A stretch of DNA of 12,868 bases. Source: JABDBK01 sp964453575 (GTDB lineage Bacteria > Pseudomonadota > Gammaproteobacteria > DSM-16500). The notes beneath the pieces were generated by a model, which saw nothing but the letters and a program-made list of their open reading frames with translations, did no database searches and was not told the origin of the DNA. Made by a program: the position numbers and the translations under genes. The stretch spans positions 1 through 12,868 of the forward strand of contig CAYVRW010000070.1 of the NCBI GenBank assembly GCA_964453575.1, given 5' to 3'. Numbering within the stretch: the first letter of the stretch is position 1; every line of letters begins with the position of its first letter. This document shows, one piece after another, positions 5,949 through 12,848 of the stretch.

Positions 5949-5974
5949 TATATAGGGAATTTACTGTACGTAGA

Positions 5975-6008
5975 TGATCTGGCAGGACTTAGCCTACAAA
6001 CCAGATCA
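5975..6008 (+). other. 3'-UTR hairpin of the micro-histone transcript
   Basis: TGATCTGG (5975-5982) pairs exactly with CCAGATCA (6001-6008) across an 18-base loop and sits directly before the terminator stem. Together they make a structured 3' UTR that might be processed or stabilise the short mRNA. Confidence 0.5.
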
Positions 6009-6010
6009 AG

Positions 6011-6038
6011 AAAGGCGACTCCAAAAGAGTCGCCTTTT
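6011..6038 (+). terminator. Strong rho-independent terminator after the micro-histone gene
   Basis: GGCGACTC (6014-6021) pairs with GAGTCGCC (6027-6034) around CAAAA and is followed by TTTT; an A-run precedes the stem. This is a textbook intrinsic terminator, and it also insulates the metallopeptidase gene starting at 6059. Confidence 0.9.
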
Positions 6039-6058
6039 GATTTATAGGAGACATAGGG

Positions 6059-6757
6059 TTGACCATTCCCCCTTACACACTGCGTTATAGTAAAAAAGCA
6101 AAATATTTACAGTTACGTTTATCCCATGTTGGCCTTGAAGTTGTTATACCCGCAAAACGTGCCTTTCCTAGCTCCATGATTGAAGCCTTTATTCAAAAAA
6201 AGCAGGCTTGGATCATAAAAAATTGGCATAAACAAACGAAACCACCGGATACTAAAGTCTTATTACCTACTTATATTCAATTAGATGCCATCCATCAACA
6301 CTGGGAAGTAAAATATCTGCCAACGCAAGATAAAAAGCTTACCCTGATTGCCAATTTAAGTCAGCAGATTACACTGATGGGTAACATTAGCGATCTTCCA
6401 GCATGCTCCCAATTGCTGCAGAAATGGTTAAAAAATGCAGCACAGACCTTTCTCATCGAAGAACTTCATAAGGTTTCTAAGGATACAGGGCTTTTATTTA
6501 AGAATGCTTCTGTGCGTAATAATGTAACCCGCTGGGGCAGCTGTTCTAGCCGGCAAGATATAAGTTTATGTTGTAACTTATTGTTTTTAACTTATCCTTT
6601 GATGCGGCATGTTTTATTGCATGAGCTATGTCATACCAAAGTGATGAATCATGGCCCTAAGTTTTGGCAATTATTAGAAAAATTTGATCCTGAAGCCAAA
6701 ATGAATGCTAAACGATTACGGATAGCGGCCAGAGAACTGCCCAATTGGGTCAAGTAA
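6059..6757 (+). CDS. YgjP-like (DUF45, M48-related) zinc metallopeptidase
   Basis: The protein has 232 residues with a TTG start supported by AGGAG at 6046-6050. The N-terminal beta-rich part includes YTLRYSKKAKYLQLRLS and the following LEVVIPAK, typical of the YgjP family ('r.sk.ar.l.L.v...g.v.v..P'). The conserved RWGSCSS (158-164) is followed by a segment ending in LHELCH. His188, Glu189 and His192 form the HExxH zinc site, and His198 in NHGPKFW is the likely third ligand. Members are cytosolic predicted peptidases of poorly known role. In some genomes they sit beside restriction genes, but no such gene is here. The TTG start is the main uncertainty. A strong terminator just upstream means it needs its own weak promoter or read-through. 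Confidence 0.92.
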   Translation: MTIPPYTLRYSKKAKYLQLRLSHVGLEVVIPAKRAFPSSMIEAFIQKKQAWIIKNWHKQTKPPDTKVLLPTYIQLDAIHQHWEVKYLPTQDKKLTLIANLSQQITLMGNISDLPACSQLLQKWLKNAAQTFLIEELHKVSKDTGLLFKNASVRNNVTRWGSCSSRQDISLCCNLLFLTYPLMRHVLLHELCHTKVMNHGPKFWQLLEKFDPEAKMNAKRLRIAARELPNWVK

Positions 6758-6776
6758 AAACTAAAATATATAAGCT

Positions 6777-6898
6777 ATTCCCGCTAAAGAAGGTCCGCTA
6801 TTCATTTTTAGCGACTTGTTGTCAGGATGACAACACTAAGCACAGGGATGTGCTGTTTGGAGCGTAAAAATGAATAGCGGACCTTCTTTAGCGGGAAT
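6777..6898. repeat. 122-bp palindromic element with 34-bp arms and two inner hairpins
   Basis: The left arm (6777-6810) and right arm (6865-6898) are exact reverse complements over 34 bases. The 54-base centre holds two more perfect hairpins: TGTTGTCA/TGACAACA (6817-6824, 6828-6835; loop GGA) and AGCACA/TGTGCT (6839-6844, 6849-6854; loop GGGA). Folded, this is a long stem topped by two small stems. The element starts 19 bases after the metallopeptidase stop and ends 11 bases before the uup promoter. It encodes no protein. Size and shape recall ERIC- or MITE-type elements, but the sequence is not one I recognise. Confidence 0.85.
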
Positions 6899-6909
6899 CT
6901 CTGAGAATA

Positions 6910-6918
6910 TGTTATAAT
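6910..6918 (+). promoter_or_regulatory. Extended -10 promoter of uup
   Basis: TGT-TATAAT is a perfect extended -10 element, 29 bases before the GTG start. There is no clear -35; the region where it would lie is the right arm of the palindromic element. Confidence 0.65.
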
Positions 6919-6946
6919 GCGGCACAAATAAAGGGGTGGGCATAAC

Positions 6947-8836
6947 GTGAGTGACAATTTAATTACATTAGATAATGTGTCCCTGGCTTATGGTTTGGAT
7001 GTCTTATTAGATAAGGTTAAATTCCAACTGGCAACGGGTGAACGCGTTTGTTTGATTGGGCGTAATGGTGCGGGTAAATCATCCTTGCTTAAGATCATAC
7101 AAGGAGTGCAGGCACCGGACAGCGGTTCAGTATGGCGCAAACCACAGCTTAAAATATCCCGATTGACTCAAGCATTACCCGAAGACCGTCATATTACCGT
7201 TTATGAATTTGTTGCTTTGGGCATGGCTGAGATTGGACAATTGCTCTCATCTTATCATGCGCTTCTGCATAAGATTGAGCATACCCATAAGCCTTCTGAT
7301 TTACTTGAACTTGAACGTATACAACAAGGCATTGATGCCAAAGATGGTTGGCAGTTTGATCAGACCATGAAAACGGTTTTACACCGTCTAGAGTTGAATC
7401 CGGACCAGTTATTATCAGAACTCTCCGGGGGTTGGCAGCGACGTGCTGCCTTGGCACAGGCTTTGGTTTCCTCTCCAGAATTATTATTGTTGGATGAACC
7501 CACTAACCATTTAGATATTGAGGCTATTCAATGGTTAGAAGATCAATTAATGAGTCTGGACATAGGCTTAATTTTTGTGACCCATGATAGATCGTTATTA
7601 CAACGCTTAGCGACCCGTATCATTGAATTGGACCGAGGTAAGCTTACTTCATGGCCAGGTGATTACGCTAATTTTTTGCGTAGAAAGGAAGAAATGCTTG
7701 CCGCTGAAGAAAATCAAAATGCTGAGTTTGATAAGAAATTAGCTCAGGAAGAACGCTGGATACGCCAGGGCATTAAAGCTAGGCGTACGCGTAACGAAGG
7801 CCGTGTTCGTGCCTTAGAAGCATTAAGATTAGAACGTTCCAAACGTAGAGAAGTGCAGGGCAAAGTGACATTTAATGTCAATGAAGCGCAAAAATCAGGG
7901 CAATTAGTAGTAGAAGCTAACCACATTAAACATGGTTTTGGCGATAAACTTATTATTGATGATTTCTCCATTCGTATTATGCGCGGCGATAAAATCGGCT
8001 TAATAGGCCCCAATGGTGTTGGAAAATCAACGCTGTTAAATATCTTATTAGGGAAGTTACCACCCGATTCTGGGGAAATTACGCTAGGAACACGCTTGCA
8101 AATCGCTTATTTCGACCAGTTACGTGAAGCATTGGATCTGGAAAAAACGGTTAGCGAAAACGTGCTTGAAGGAAGTGAGACCATAGAAATAAATGGCAAA
8201 AGTCAGCATATTATAGGTTACTTGGGCGACTTTTTATTTACGCCTAAACGGGCAATGACGCCAGTGAAAGCTTTATCAGGCGGTGAATGCAATAGACTTT
8301 TATTAGCAAAATTATTTGCTCGTCCTGCTAATTTACTGGTGCTTGATGAACCCACCAATGATTTGGATATTGAAACCCTGGAATTATTAGAAGAATTGCT
8401 ATCGACTTACCAGGGAACACTATTGTTAGTGAGCCATGACAGGGCATTTTTAGATAATGTGGTGACAAGCACTATTGTATTTGAAGACCATGGCAAGTTA
8501 ATGGAATATGTAGGCGGATATCAAGATTGGTTAAGACAAAAAAAACCAAGCCAGACGGCTGCCACAGCTGCAAAAGTTGAAAAAAATGAAAAAATAACTA
8601 AAAAACAATCGCATAAACTGACGCACAAACAAACGCAAGAATTAGCTCAGTTACCTAAGCTTATTGAAAAATTAGAAGCAGAACAAAATAGATTACAGGT
8701 TTTGATTTCTTCATCGGAATTTTATCAACGTGATTCAAAAGAAATTACTATGACGTTAGAGCAGGTTAAAAAAGTTGAAGCGGATTTAATGGAAGCTTAT
8801 GAGCGGTGGGAAGTGTTGGAGAGGATTGCGAAATAA
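6947..8836 (+). CDS. uup: ABC-F family ATPase Uup
   Basis: This is a 629-residue soluble protein with two ABC ATPase domains and no membrane part. Domain 1 has Walker A GRNGAGKSS (38-46), signature LSGGW (159-163), Walker B LLLLDEPTNHLD (179-190) and H-loop THD (212-214). The linker (about 245-305) contains the ARRTRNEGRVRALEALR pattern typical of Uup. Domain 2 has GPNGVGKST (354-362), LSGGE (443-447), LDEPTNDLD (466-474) and SHD. The last 85 residues are rich in Lys and Glu and form the coiled-coil C-terminal domain that binds DNA in E. coli Uup (635 aa). ABC-F proteins act on the ribosome, and Uup also affects precise transposon excision and replication intermediates. The GTG start has AAGGGG at 6931-6936. 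Length and motifs favour Uup over EttA or YheS. Confidence 0.93.
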   Translation: MSDNLITLDNVSLAYGLDVLLDKVKFQLATGERVCLIGRNGAGKSSLLKIIQGVQAPDSGSVWRKPQLKISRLTQALPEDRHITVYEFVALGMAEIGQLLSSYHALLHKIEHTHKPSDLLELERIQQGIDAKDGWQFDQTMKTVLHRLELNPDQLLSELSGGWQRRAALAQALVSSPELLLLDEPTNHLDIEAIQWLEDQLMSLDIGLIFVTHDRSLLQRLATRIIELDRGKLTSWPGDYANFLRRKEEMLAAEENQNAEFDKKLAQEERWIRQGIKARRTRNEGRVRALEALRLERSKRREVQGKVTFNVNEAQKSGQLVVEANHIKHGFGDKLIIDDFSIRIMRGDKIGLIGPNGVGKSTLLNILLGKLPPDSGEITLGTRLQIAYFDQLREALDLEKTVSENVLEGSETIEINGKSQHIIGYLGDFLFTPKRAMTPVKALSGGECNRLLLAKLFARPANLLVLDEPTNDLDIETLELLEELLSTYQGTLLLVSHDRAFLDNVVTSTIVFEDHGKLMEYVGGYQDWLRQKKPSQTAATAAKVEKNEKITKKQSHKLTHKQTQELAQLPKLIEKLEAEQNRLQVLISSSEFYQRDSKEITMTLEQVKKVEADLMEAYERWEVLERIAK

Positions 8837-8838
8837 GT

Positions 8839-8896
8839 CCGTCGTCCGCATAAAAGCATTGCGGGACGACGGGCTAAAAGCCATGCGGGCTGACAG
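8839..8896. repeat. REP-like tandem palindromic repeat
   Basis: CCGTCGTCCGCA (8839-8850) pairs with TGCGGGACGACGG (8860-8872) with one bulged G. Next to it, GGCT (8872-8875) pairs with AGCC (8879-8882). The two halves, GCATAAAAGCATTGCGGG and GGCTAAAAGCCATGCGGG, look like two diverged copies of one unit of about 24 bases. It begins 3 bases after the uup stop and lies between convergent genes. It may also end transcription, though there is no U-tract. Confidence 0.65.
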
Positions 8897-8901
8897 GATA
8901 C

Positions 8902-9930
8902 TTACAACCTATTTTTACTAGGCCTATCATCATTTTCACAAGATAAACCATCTTCAATGCCGCGCTTTTGAAAAAAATTATTAAGTTCCTTCAAACAAGC
9001 ATTAAATTTAATTTTATGATCATCCATGTTTTTTTGTATAACAGGACGAATATTATCGTACGGATTGTTGAGTGCTGGATGGCAATTTCTAACAATATAA
9101 TAATCCTCGATGCGTTTGCCAGGAGTATAAGTAGGATACTTATCAGTGGCTGGTTTTATTTCCCATGCACATCTATCGATGTCATTTCCATGATCAACAG
9201 AAGACAAAGCATTTACTCCTATGGCAGCACACAACCTGGCTTGCTTTTGAGCAAATTTTTTTATTATTTTTATTTTTTCTTCAAATTGATTAGCAGGAAA
9301 AATTAATCCATGATCGCCATACCAAGCATCAATGACCCAAGCATCTCCCCAGGTTTTTGGTTTATCTAAATCTCCCGAGCGATTGACAACCACTAAGACA
9401 TGATCAAAAGTCGCCATGGAAATAATTTCTATTCTTTTTATATCAGCAGGATGCTCCCATAGGTATTTGCTAATTAATAAAGCCAGATCATTGCAGTTAC
9501 CTTGTCTTTTATTAATAAGTAATAAAGTTCTAGCTAGAAAAAGTATATGATGCATAGGCAGCTTAAATGTATCATCTTGTAGGGGATTTTGCTTTGCATG
9601 GATAGGTTCAACAAATAGCATGGGTTTCTTTCCTATAGGATGATAATACCACTGCTTAATGTCATAAAAAAGTTTTCGTGTTTTAGGGTTGAATTGTGCA
9701 TTGGCTTCGCCATCTTCCTCGTGAGAAAATTTACCATCGGAAATTTTAAGATATTTACCAGGCATGTCGTATCGATCATTTTGACAAAGATTCCAACCTC
9801 GAGTTTTTTTAATATCTTTGATTTTGTTATCTGAGCCAAGTATGCAGGTATTTTTTGCATATTCCATCGCTGTTAGAAGTTTACGTTGCAGTTTATTTTT
9901 TTCTAATGAATAAGTTTGATTTCTCAACAT
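8902..9930 (-). CDS. Orphan protein with Cys-His-Asp hydrolase-like triad; possible effector
   Basis: This is a 342-residue protein with no signal peptide or membrane segment. I do not recognise a named family. A central block has the order RQGNCNDLALL (Cys146), FDHVLVVVN (His177) and AWVIDAWYGD (Asp201). This is the spacing and local pattern of transglutaminase-like and papain-fold enzymes ('G.C.dlA', 'dHv.v.v', 'vvDaW.g'), including type III effectors such as YopT/AvrPphB. The N-terminal 125 residues are charged and without clear domains. The C-terminal part is Cys- and His-containing and hydrophilic. The gene looks more AT-rich than its neighbours by eye, which would fit transfer. A Dot/Icm substrate is a guess from the suspected host group; no clear E-block C-terminus is seen. 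It has its own extended -10 promoter. Confidence 0.75.
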   Translation of the reverse strand: MLRNQTYSLEKNKLQRKLLTAMEYAKNTCILGSDNKIKDIKKTRGWNLCQNDRYDMPGKYLKISDGKFSHEEDGEANAQFNPKTRKLFYDIKQWYYHPIGKKPMLFVEPIHAKQNPLQDDTFKLPMHHILFLARTLLLINKRQGNCNDLALLISKYLWEHPADIKRIEIISMATFDHVLVVVNRSGDLDKPKTWGDAWVIDAWYGDHGLIFPANQFEEKIKIIKKFAQKQARLCAAIGVNALSSVDHGNDIDRCAWEIKPATDKYPTYTPGKRIEDYYIVRNCHPALNNPYDNIRPVIQKNMDDHKIKFNACLKELNNFFQKRGIEDGLSCENDDRPSKNRL

Positions 9931-9968
9931 ATTAGATAGTAATCCTTTATTTTTTTGAATTGAATGTA

Positions 9969-9977
9969 ATTATAGCA
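9969..9977 (-). promoter_or_regulatory. Extended -10 promoter of the Cys-His-Asp protein gene
   Basis: On the minus strand the sequence reads TGC-TATAAT, a perfect extended -10, 38 bases before the ATG at 9930. It lies in the 66-bp gap after pilT. No -35 hexamer is evident. Confidence 0.6.
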
Positions 9978-9996
9978 AGTAAGATAGGAAACTGCT

Positions 9997-11076
9997 TTAG
10001 GTATTTTTTTTGCTTTTTGCAGATTGTTTTTCAATATCAGCAAGCGCACTTCGATTAATAGTAGCATGGCTTGCAATAGAGGCGGTGATTAAACTTTTTG
10101 AAACCAGTTGCTGTAAATTTTGTTCTAACGTACACATACCTTTATCGCCATTCGTTTGCATCGCTGATTCCATATGAGAAGGCATGTCTTTGCGAATATA
10201 ATGACGCACTGCAGGGGTCATCAACATGACTTCAAAAGCAGCCATTCTTCCGCCCGTTAATTTTTTCACTAAAGTTTGACAAATGACGGCTTGTAACGTT
10301 TCAGATAATAAATTTCTTACTCTATTTTTTTCTTCCGTGGGAAAGACATCGGCAAAACGATTGATAGCAAGCGGTGCTGAGCTTGCATGCAGCGTTGCTA
10401 ACACTAAATGACCTGTTTCAGCAGCCGTTAATGCTAAGCGCATGGTTTCTAAATCACGTAATTCACCAATTAAAATGACATTAGGATCTTGTCTTAACGA
10501 AGACCGTAAGGCTGTTGCAAAATCAGTAGTATCACGTCCTACTTGTAATTGGTTGAATACGCTTTTTTTATTGGTATGGATGAATTCGATAGGATCTTCA
10601 ATGGTTATAATATTACATGCACGCGTGGAATTAATATAATGAATCATGGCAGCAAGCGTAGTTGTTTTACCTGAACCTGCAGGGCCTGTCACTAAAATCA
10701 AACCATAAGGTAATCCTAATAAAGTTTTTAGAACAGCAGGCAGCGATAATTCATCAAACGTTGGAACCACCGAAGGTATAACACGAAAAACACCTGCTAC
10801 ACCATGCATTTGATGATATAAACTTACTCTGAAATTACCCACATTGGGTAGTGATAATGCTTTTTCATAGACCAGATGTTTTTCAAAAATAGCTTGTTCA
10901 TCATAAGTTAAGGTACTGTAGAGCAGTTGTTTTGCTTCATTGGCATCAAGAATTCTTGATTCTTTTGCATGAGCAAGTACGCCATCAACTCTTAATAATG
11001 GTTTTATGCCCGGTAAAATATGTAAATCGGACGCATGTTCTTTAACGCTTAATTGGAGTAATTGTTCTATTTGCAT
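9997..11076 (-). CDS. pilT: Type IV pilus retraction ATPase PilT
   Basis: This is a 359-residue hexameric ATPase at the cytoplasmic base of type IV pili that drives pilus disassembly, twitching and DNA uptake. The N-terminal PAS-like domain begins SVKEHASDLHILPG (10-23), the PilT signature. The ATPase domain shows Walker A GPAGSGKTTT (131-140), the Asp box ITIEDPIEF (157-165), VGRDT with ALRSSLRQDP (179-198), Walker B ILIGELRDLET (201-211) and the His box TAAETGHLVLATLH (217-230). The C-terminal TPAVRHYIR corresponds to the AIRNLIRE retraction motif but is altered (VRHY for IRNL). PilU is a possible alternative, but length and motifs favour PilT. The usual partners yggS and pilU are not adjacent. 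An AGGA lies just before the ATG. Confidence 0.92.
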   Translation of the reverse strand: MQIEQLLQLSVKEHASDLHILPGIKPLLRVDGVLAHAKESRILDANEAKQLLYSTLTYDEQAIFEKHLVYEKALSLPNVGNFRVSLYHQMHGVAGVFRVIPSVVPTFDELSLPAVLKTLLGLPYGLILVTGPAGSGKTTTLAAMIHYINSTRACNIITIEDPIEFIHTNKKSVFNQLQVGRDTTDFATALRSSLRQDPNVILIGELRDLETMRLALTAAETGHLVLATLHASSAPLAINRFADVFPTEEKNRVRNLLSETLQAVICQTLVKKLTGGRMAAFEVMLMTPAVRHYIRKDMPSHMESAMQTNGDKGMCTLEQNLQQLVSKSLITASIASHATINRSALADIEKQSAKSKKNT

Positions 11077-11111
11077 GCATGTGTCCTGGTTTTTGAGCGT
11101 TCGATATTATT

Positions 11112-11120
11112 AGTATATCA
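11112..11120 (-). promoter_or_regulatory. Extended -10 promoter of pilT
   Basis: The minus strand reads TGA-TATACT, 35 bases before the pilT ATG, and no strong -35 is seen. The hexamer lies within a small inverted repeat (GATAT...ATATC). Confidence 0.5.
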
Positions 11121-11170
11121 AATTAAACAGAGGCTAGGAGTGTGCAAAATTAGAACAACTTTGGAAAATA

Positions 11171-11198
11171 CATTGCCATATTGGGTAATATGGCAATG
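11171..11198 (-). terminator. Perfect 12-bp hairpin after the secreted-protein gene
   Basis: CATTGCCATATT (11171-11182) pairs exactly with AATATGGCAATG (11187-11198) around GGGT. It lies 11 bases after the stop of the minus-strand gene at 11209. On that strand TATTTTCC follows, a modest U-tract. The hairpin separates that gene from pilT. Confidence 0.65.
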
Positions 11199-11208
11199 TT
11201 TGAAGATA

Positions 11209-11616
11209 TTATTTTACTTGAACAGTTCCTTTAGCAAGACCATCAATTACGGGTAGATTACCGCGATTGGGGACTGAACGCGTAGTGATATATTGTTGAT
11301 ACATATTATAAAGTGCGACATTTACGCGAGGATAATCATAGTAAGAGGAAACGAGCGGTTGTGCCATTCCTGAGTCTACTCGCATCATGTAGGTACCTAA
11401 ATCTGAAACGGTGATGTAAATAGGATAAGAGCTGAGGTTGCTGACACTAATACATGTAGGGTACATATAATAAGGATCACATGGATTATAGGAAGCGCTT
11501 GCTGGTACTGCTGCCAACTTAGTTGCTGGGGAAGCATCAACATTTTTTGCGAGTACGGCAGTGCTAAAACATACCGATGCCAAGCCTGCTAATAAAATAG
11601 AAAATAGTTTTTTCAT
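11209..11616 (-). CDS. Secreted Tyr-rich small protein of unknown function
   Basis: This is a 135-residue protein from the ATG at 11616; an in-frame TTG two codons earlier is less likely, because AGGA sits 7 bases before this ATG. Residues 1-23 make a signal peptide ending AVLA. After an Ala/Ser/Pro-rich stretch comes NPCDPYYMYPTC, a Tyr-rich turn between two cysteines that may form a disulfide. Alternating polar and hydrophobic segments follow (ISVSNLSSYPIYITVSDLGT, then VNVALYNMYQQYITT), which suggest a small beta-sandwich. I recognise no family. Its location is periplasmic or extracellular. It has its own promoter and terminator, so it is a single-gene unit. Confidence 0.8.
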   Translation of the reverse strand: MKKLFSILLAGLASVCFSTAVLAKNVDASPATKLAAVPASASYNPCDPYYMYPTCISVSNLSSYPIYITVSDLGTYMMRVDSGMAQPLVSSYYDYPRVNVALYNMYQQYITTRSVPNRGNLPVIDGLAKGTVQVK

Positions 11617-11681
11617 GTGCAATTCCTGTTTCTAAAATAATAATGGTTAATTTTAAGTCAGCTTAAATTCACTGAGGCACC

Positions 11682-11710
11682 ATCATATAGATAATGAGTA
11701 TGATGATCAA
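11682..11710 (-). promoter_or_regulatory. Sigma-70 type promoter of the secreted Tyr-rich protein gene
   Basis: On the minus strand TTGATC (11710-11705) and TATGAT (11687-11682) are separated by 17 bases. The start codon is 65 bases downstream, leaving a 5' leader of about 60 bases. Confidence 0.6.
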
Positions 11711-11730
11711 GCTGAATTTTGTATTAGAAG

Positions 11731-11759
11731 TTGTTGAATATACACAGCTTTGTTAATAT
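11731..11759 (+). promoter_or_regulatory. Sigma-70 type promoter of the YeiH-family gene
   Basis: TTGTTG (11731-11736) and TAATAT (11754-11759) are 17 bases apart, with TGT directly before the -10 (extended type). The -10 ends 30 bases before the ATG. Confidence 0.6.
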
Positions 11760-11789
11760 GCTCGGGTCAAGGTACACGAGGATAGATAA

Positions 11790-12812
11790 ATGCCTTTCAA
11801 AAAAACCAACCGTCCACATAGTTTTAATGGCATTTTTTTCATTTCATTATTCGCATTTTCCAGCTATTTTTTGGCCGGTTTGCCTTGGGTTTCTGCCCAT
11901 GGTTTTAGTCCTTTAGTCATCGCGATTGTGCTTGGCATGATTTATGGCAGTACCTTACGCCATCATTTACCGCGTGAATGGACGCCTGGCATTCAGTTTA
12001 TTGCTAAGCGTGTGTTGCGTATTGCCATTATTCTGTATGGTTTTCGTTTGACATTTCAGCAAGTTGCATCAGTGGGGTTAGCAGCTTTTATACTTGATTT
12101 ACTCATTGTTAGTATGACGATGATCATAGGTATTTGGGCTGGCATAAAACTATTTAAACTTGATCGTGACACATCCATTCTGATAAGCAGCGGTGCGTCC
12201 ATTTGTGGCGCTGCTGCTGTGTTAGCTACCGAAGGTGTATTAAAATCTGAGCCGCATAAAGCTGCCGTCGCAGTCATCAGCGTTGTGATCTTTGGTACGA
12301 CGGCCATGTTTTTATATCCCTATTTGCAAAAAATCGGATTTTTTGGTTTAGATAATACCCATTTTGCTATCTTTGCTGGAGCAACTATTCATGAAGTGGC
12401 ACAAGTTTTAGTAGCAGGATCAGAAATCAGTGCGCAAACGGGCAGCATAGCAGTTATTGTAAAAATGACGCGAGTGATGTTGTTAGCACCAATGTTGATT
12501 GTATTAGGTATTTGGTTAGCACGTACCACAAAAAGTAAATTACAACATAATATAGTTGAAACCATTCCTTGGTTTGCAGTCATGTTTATTGTCGTCGTAG
12601 GATTTAATTCGTTGCAATTGCTTCCTAACATGATGATTAATGCTATTAATCAAGTCGATACTTTCTTATTAACGTTAGCCATGGCAGCACTAGGTGTTGA
12701 AACCGATCTTAGAAAGATTAAACATATTGGATTAAAACCATTATATCTTTCACTATTTTTATTTGGATGGCTTATTGGCGGCGGTTATTTATTGAATCGA
12801 TTAATTTTTTGA
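11790..12812 (+). CDS. YeiH-family (UPF0324) putative sulfate exporter, membrane protein
   Basis: This is a 340-residue inner-membrane protein with about ten hydrophobic segments. Family marks are SGASICGAAAV (134-144), FGTTAMFLYP (168-177), GATIHEVAQVLVAG (197-210) and VKMTRVMLLAP (224-234), then a Gly-rich last helix (WLIGGGYLL). The N-terminal half repeats the general shape of the C-terminal half, as in related carriers. The family is annotated as putative sulfate or small-anion exporters; the substrate is not proven. ACGAGGAT at about 11777-11784 supports the ATG. The LysR-type regulator often found beside yeiH is not in the window. Confidence 0.93.
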   Translation: MPFKKTNRPHSFNGIFFISLFAFSSYFLAGLPWVSAHGFSPLVIAIVLGMIYGSTLRHHLPREWTPGIQFIAKRVLRIAIILYGFRLTFQQVASVGLAAFILDLLIVSMTMIIGIWAGIKLFKLDRDTSILISSGASICGAAAVLATEGVLKSEPHKAAVAVISVVIFGTTAMFLYPYLQKIGFFGLDNTHFAIFAGATIHEVAQVLVAGSEISAQTGSIAVIVKMTRVMLLAPMLIVLGIWLARTTKSKLQHNIVETIPWFAVMFIVVVGFNSLQLLPNMMINAINQVDTFLLTLAMAALGVETDLRKIKHIGLKPLYLSLFLFGWLIGGGYLLNRLIF

Positions 12813-12848
12813 TAGTTATAGCGGTTTAAAAAAGTATGGTCATAGTTG

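Noticed and set aside
8968..9306. 112-codon plus-strand frame opposite the Cys-His-Asp protein gene
   Set aside because: It is AT-driven, rich in Ile and Phe without motifs. The minus-strand frame is longer, with its own promoter and catalytic-type motifs.
11617..11622. Alternative TTG start two codons upstream for the Tyr-rich protein
   Set aside because: The following ATG has a well-spaced AGGA and gives a standard MKKL signal peptide.
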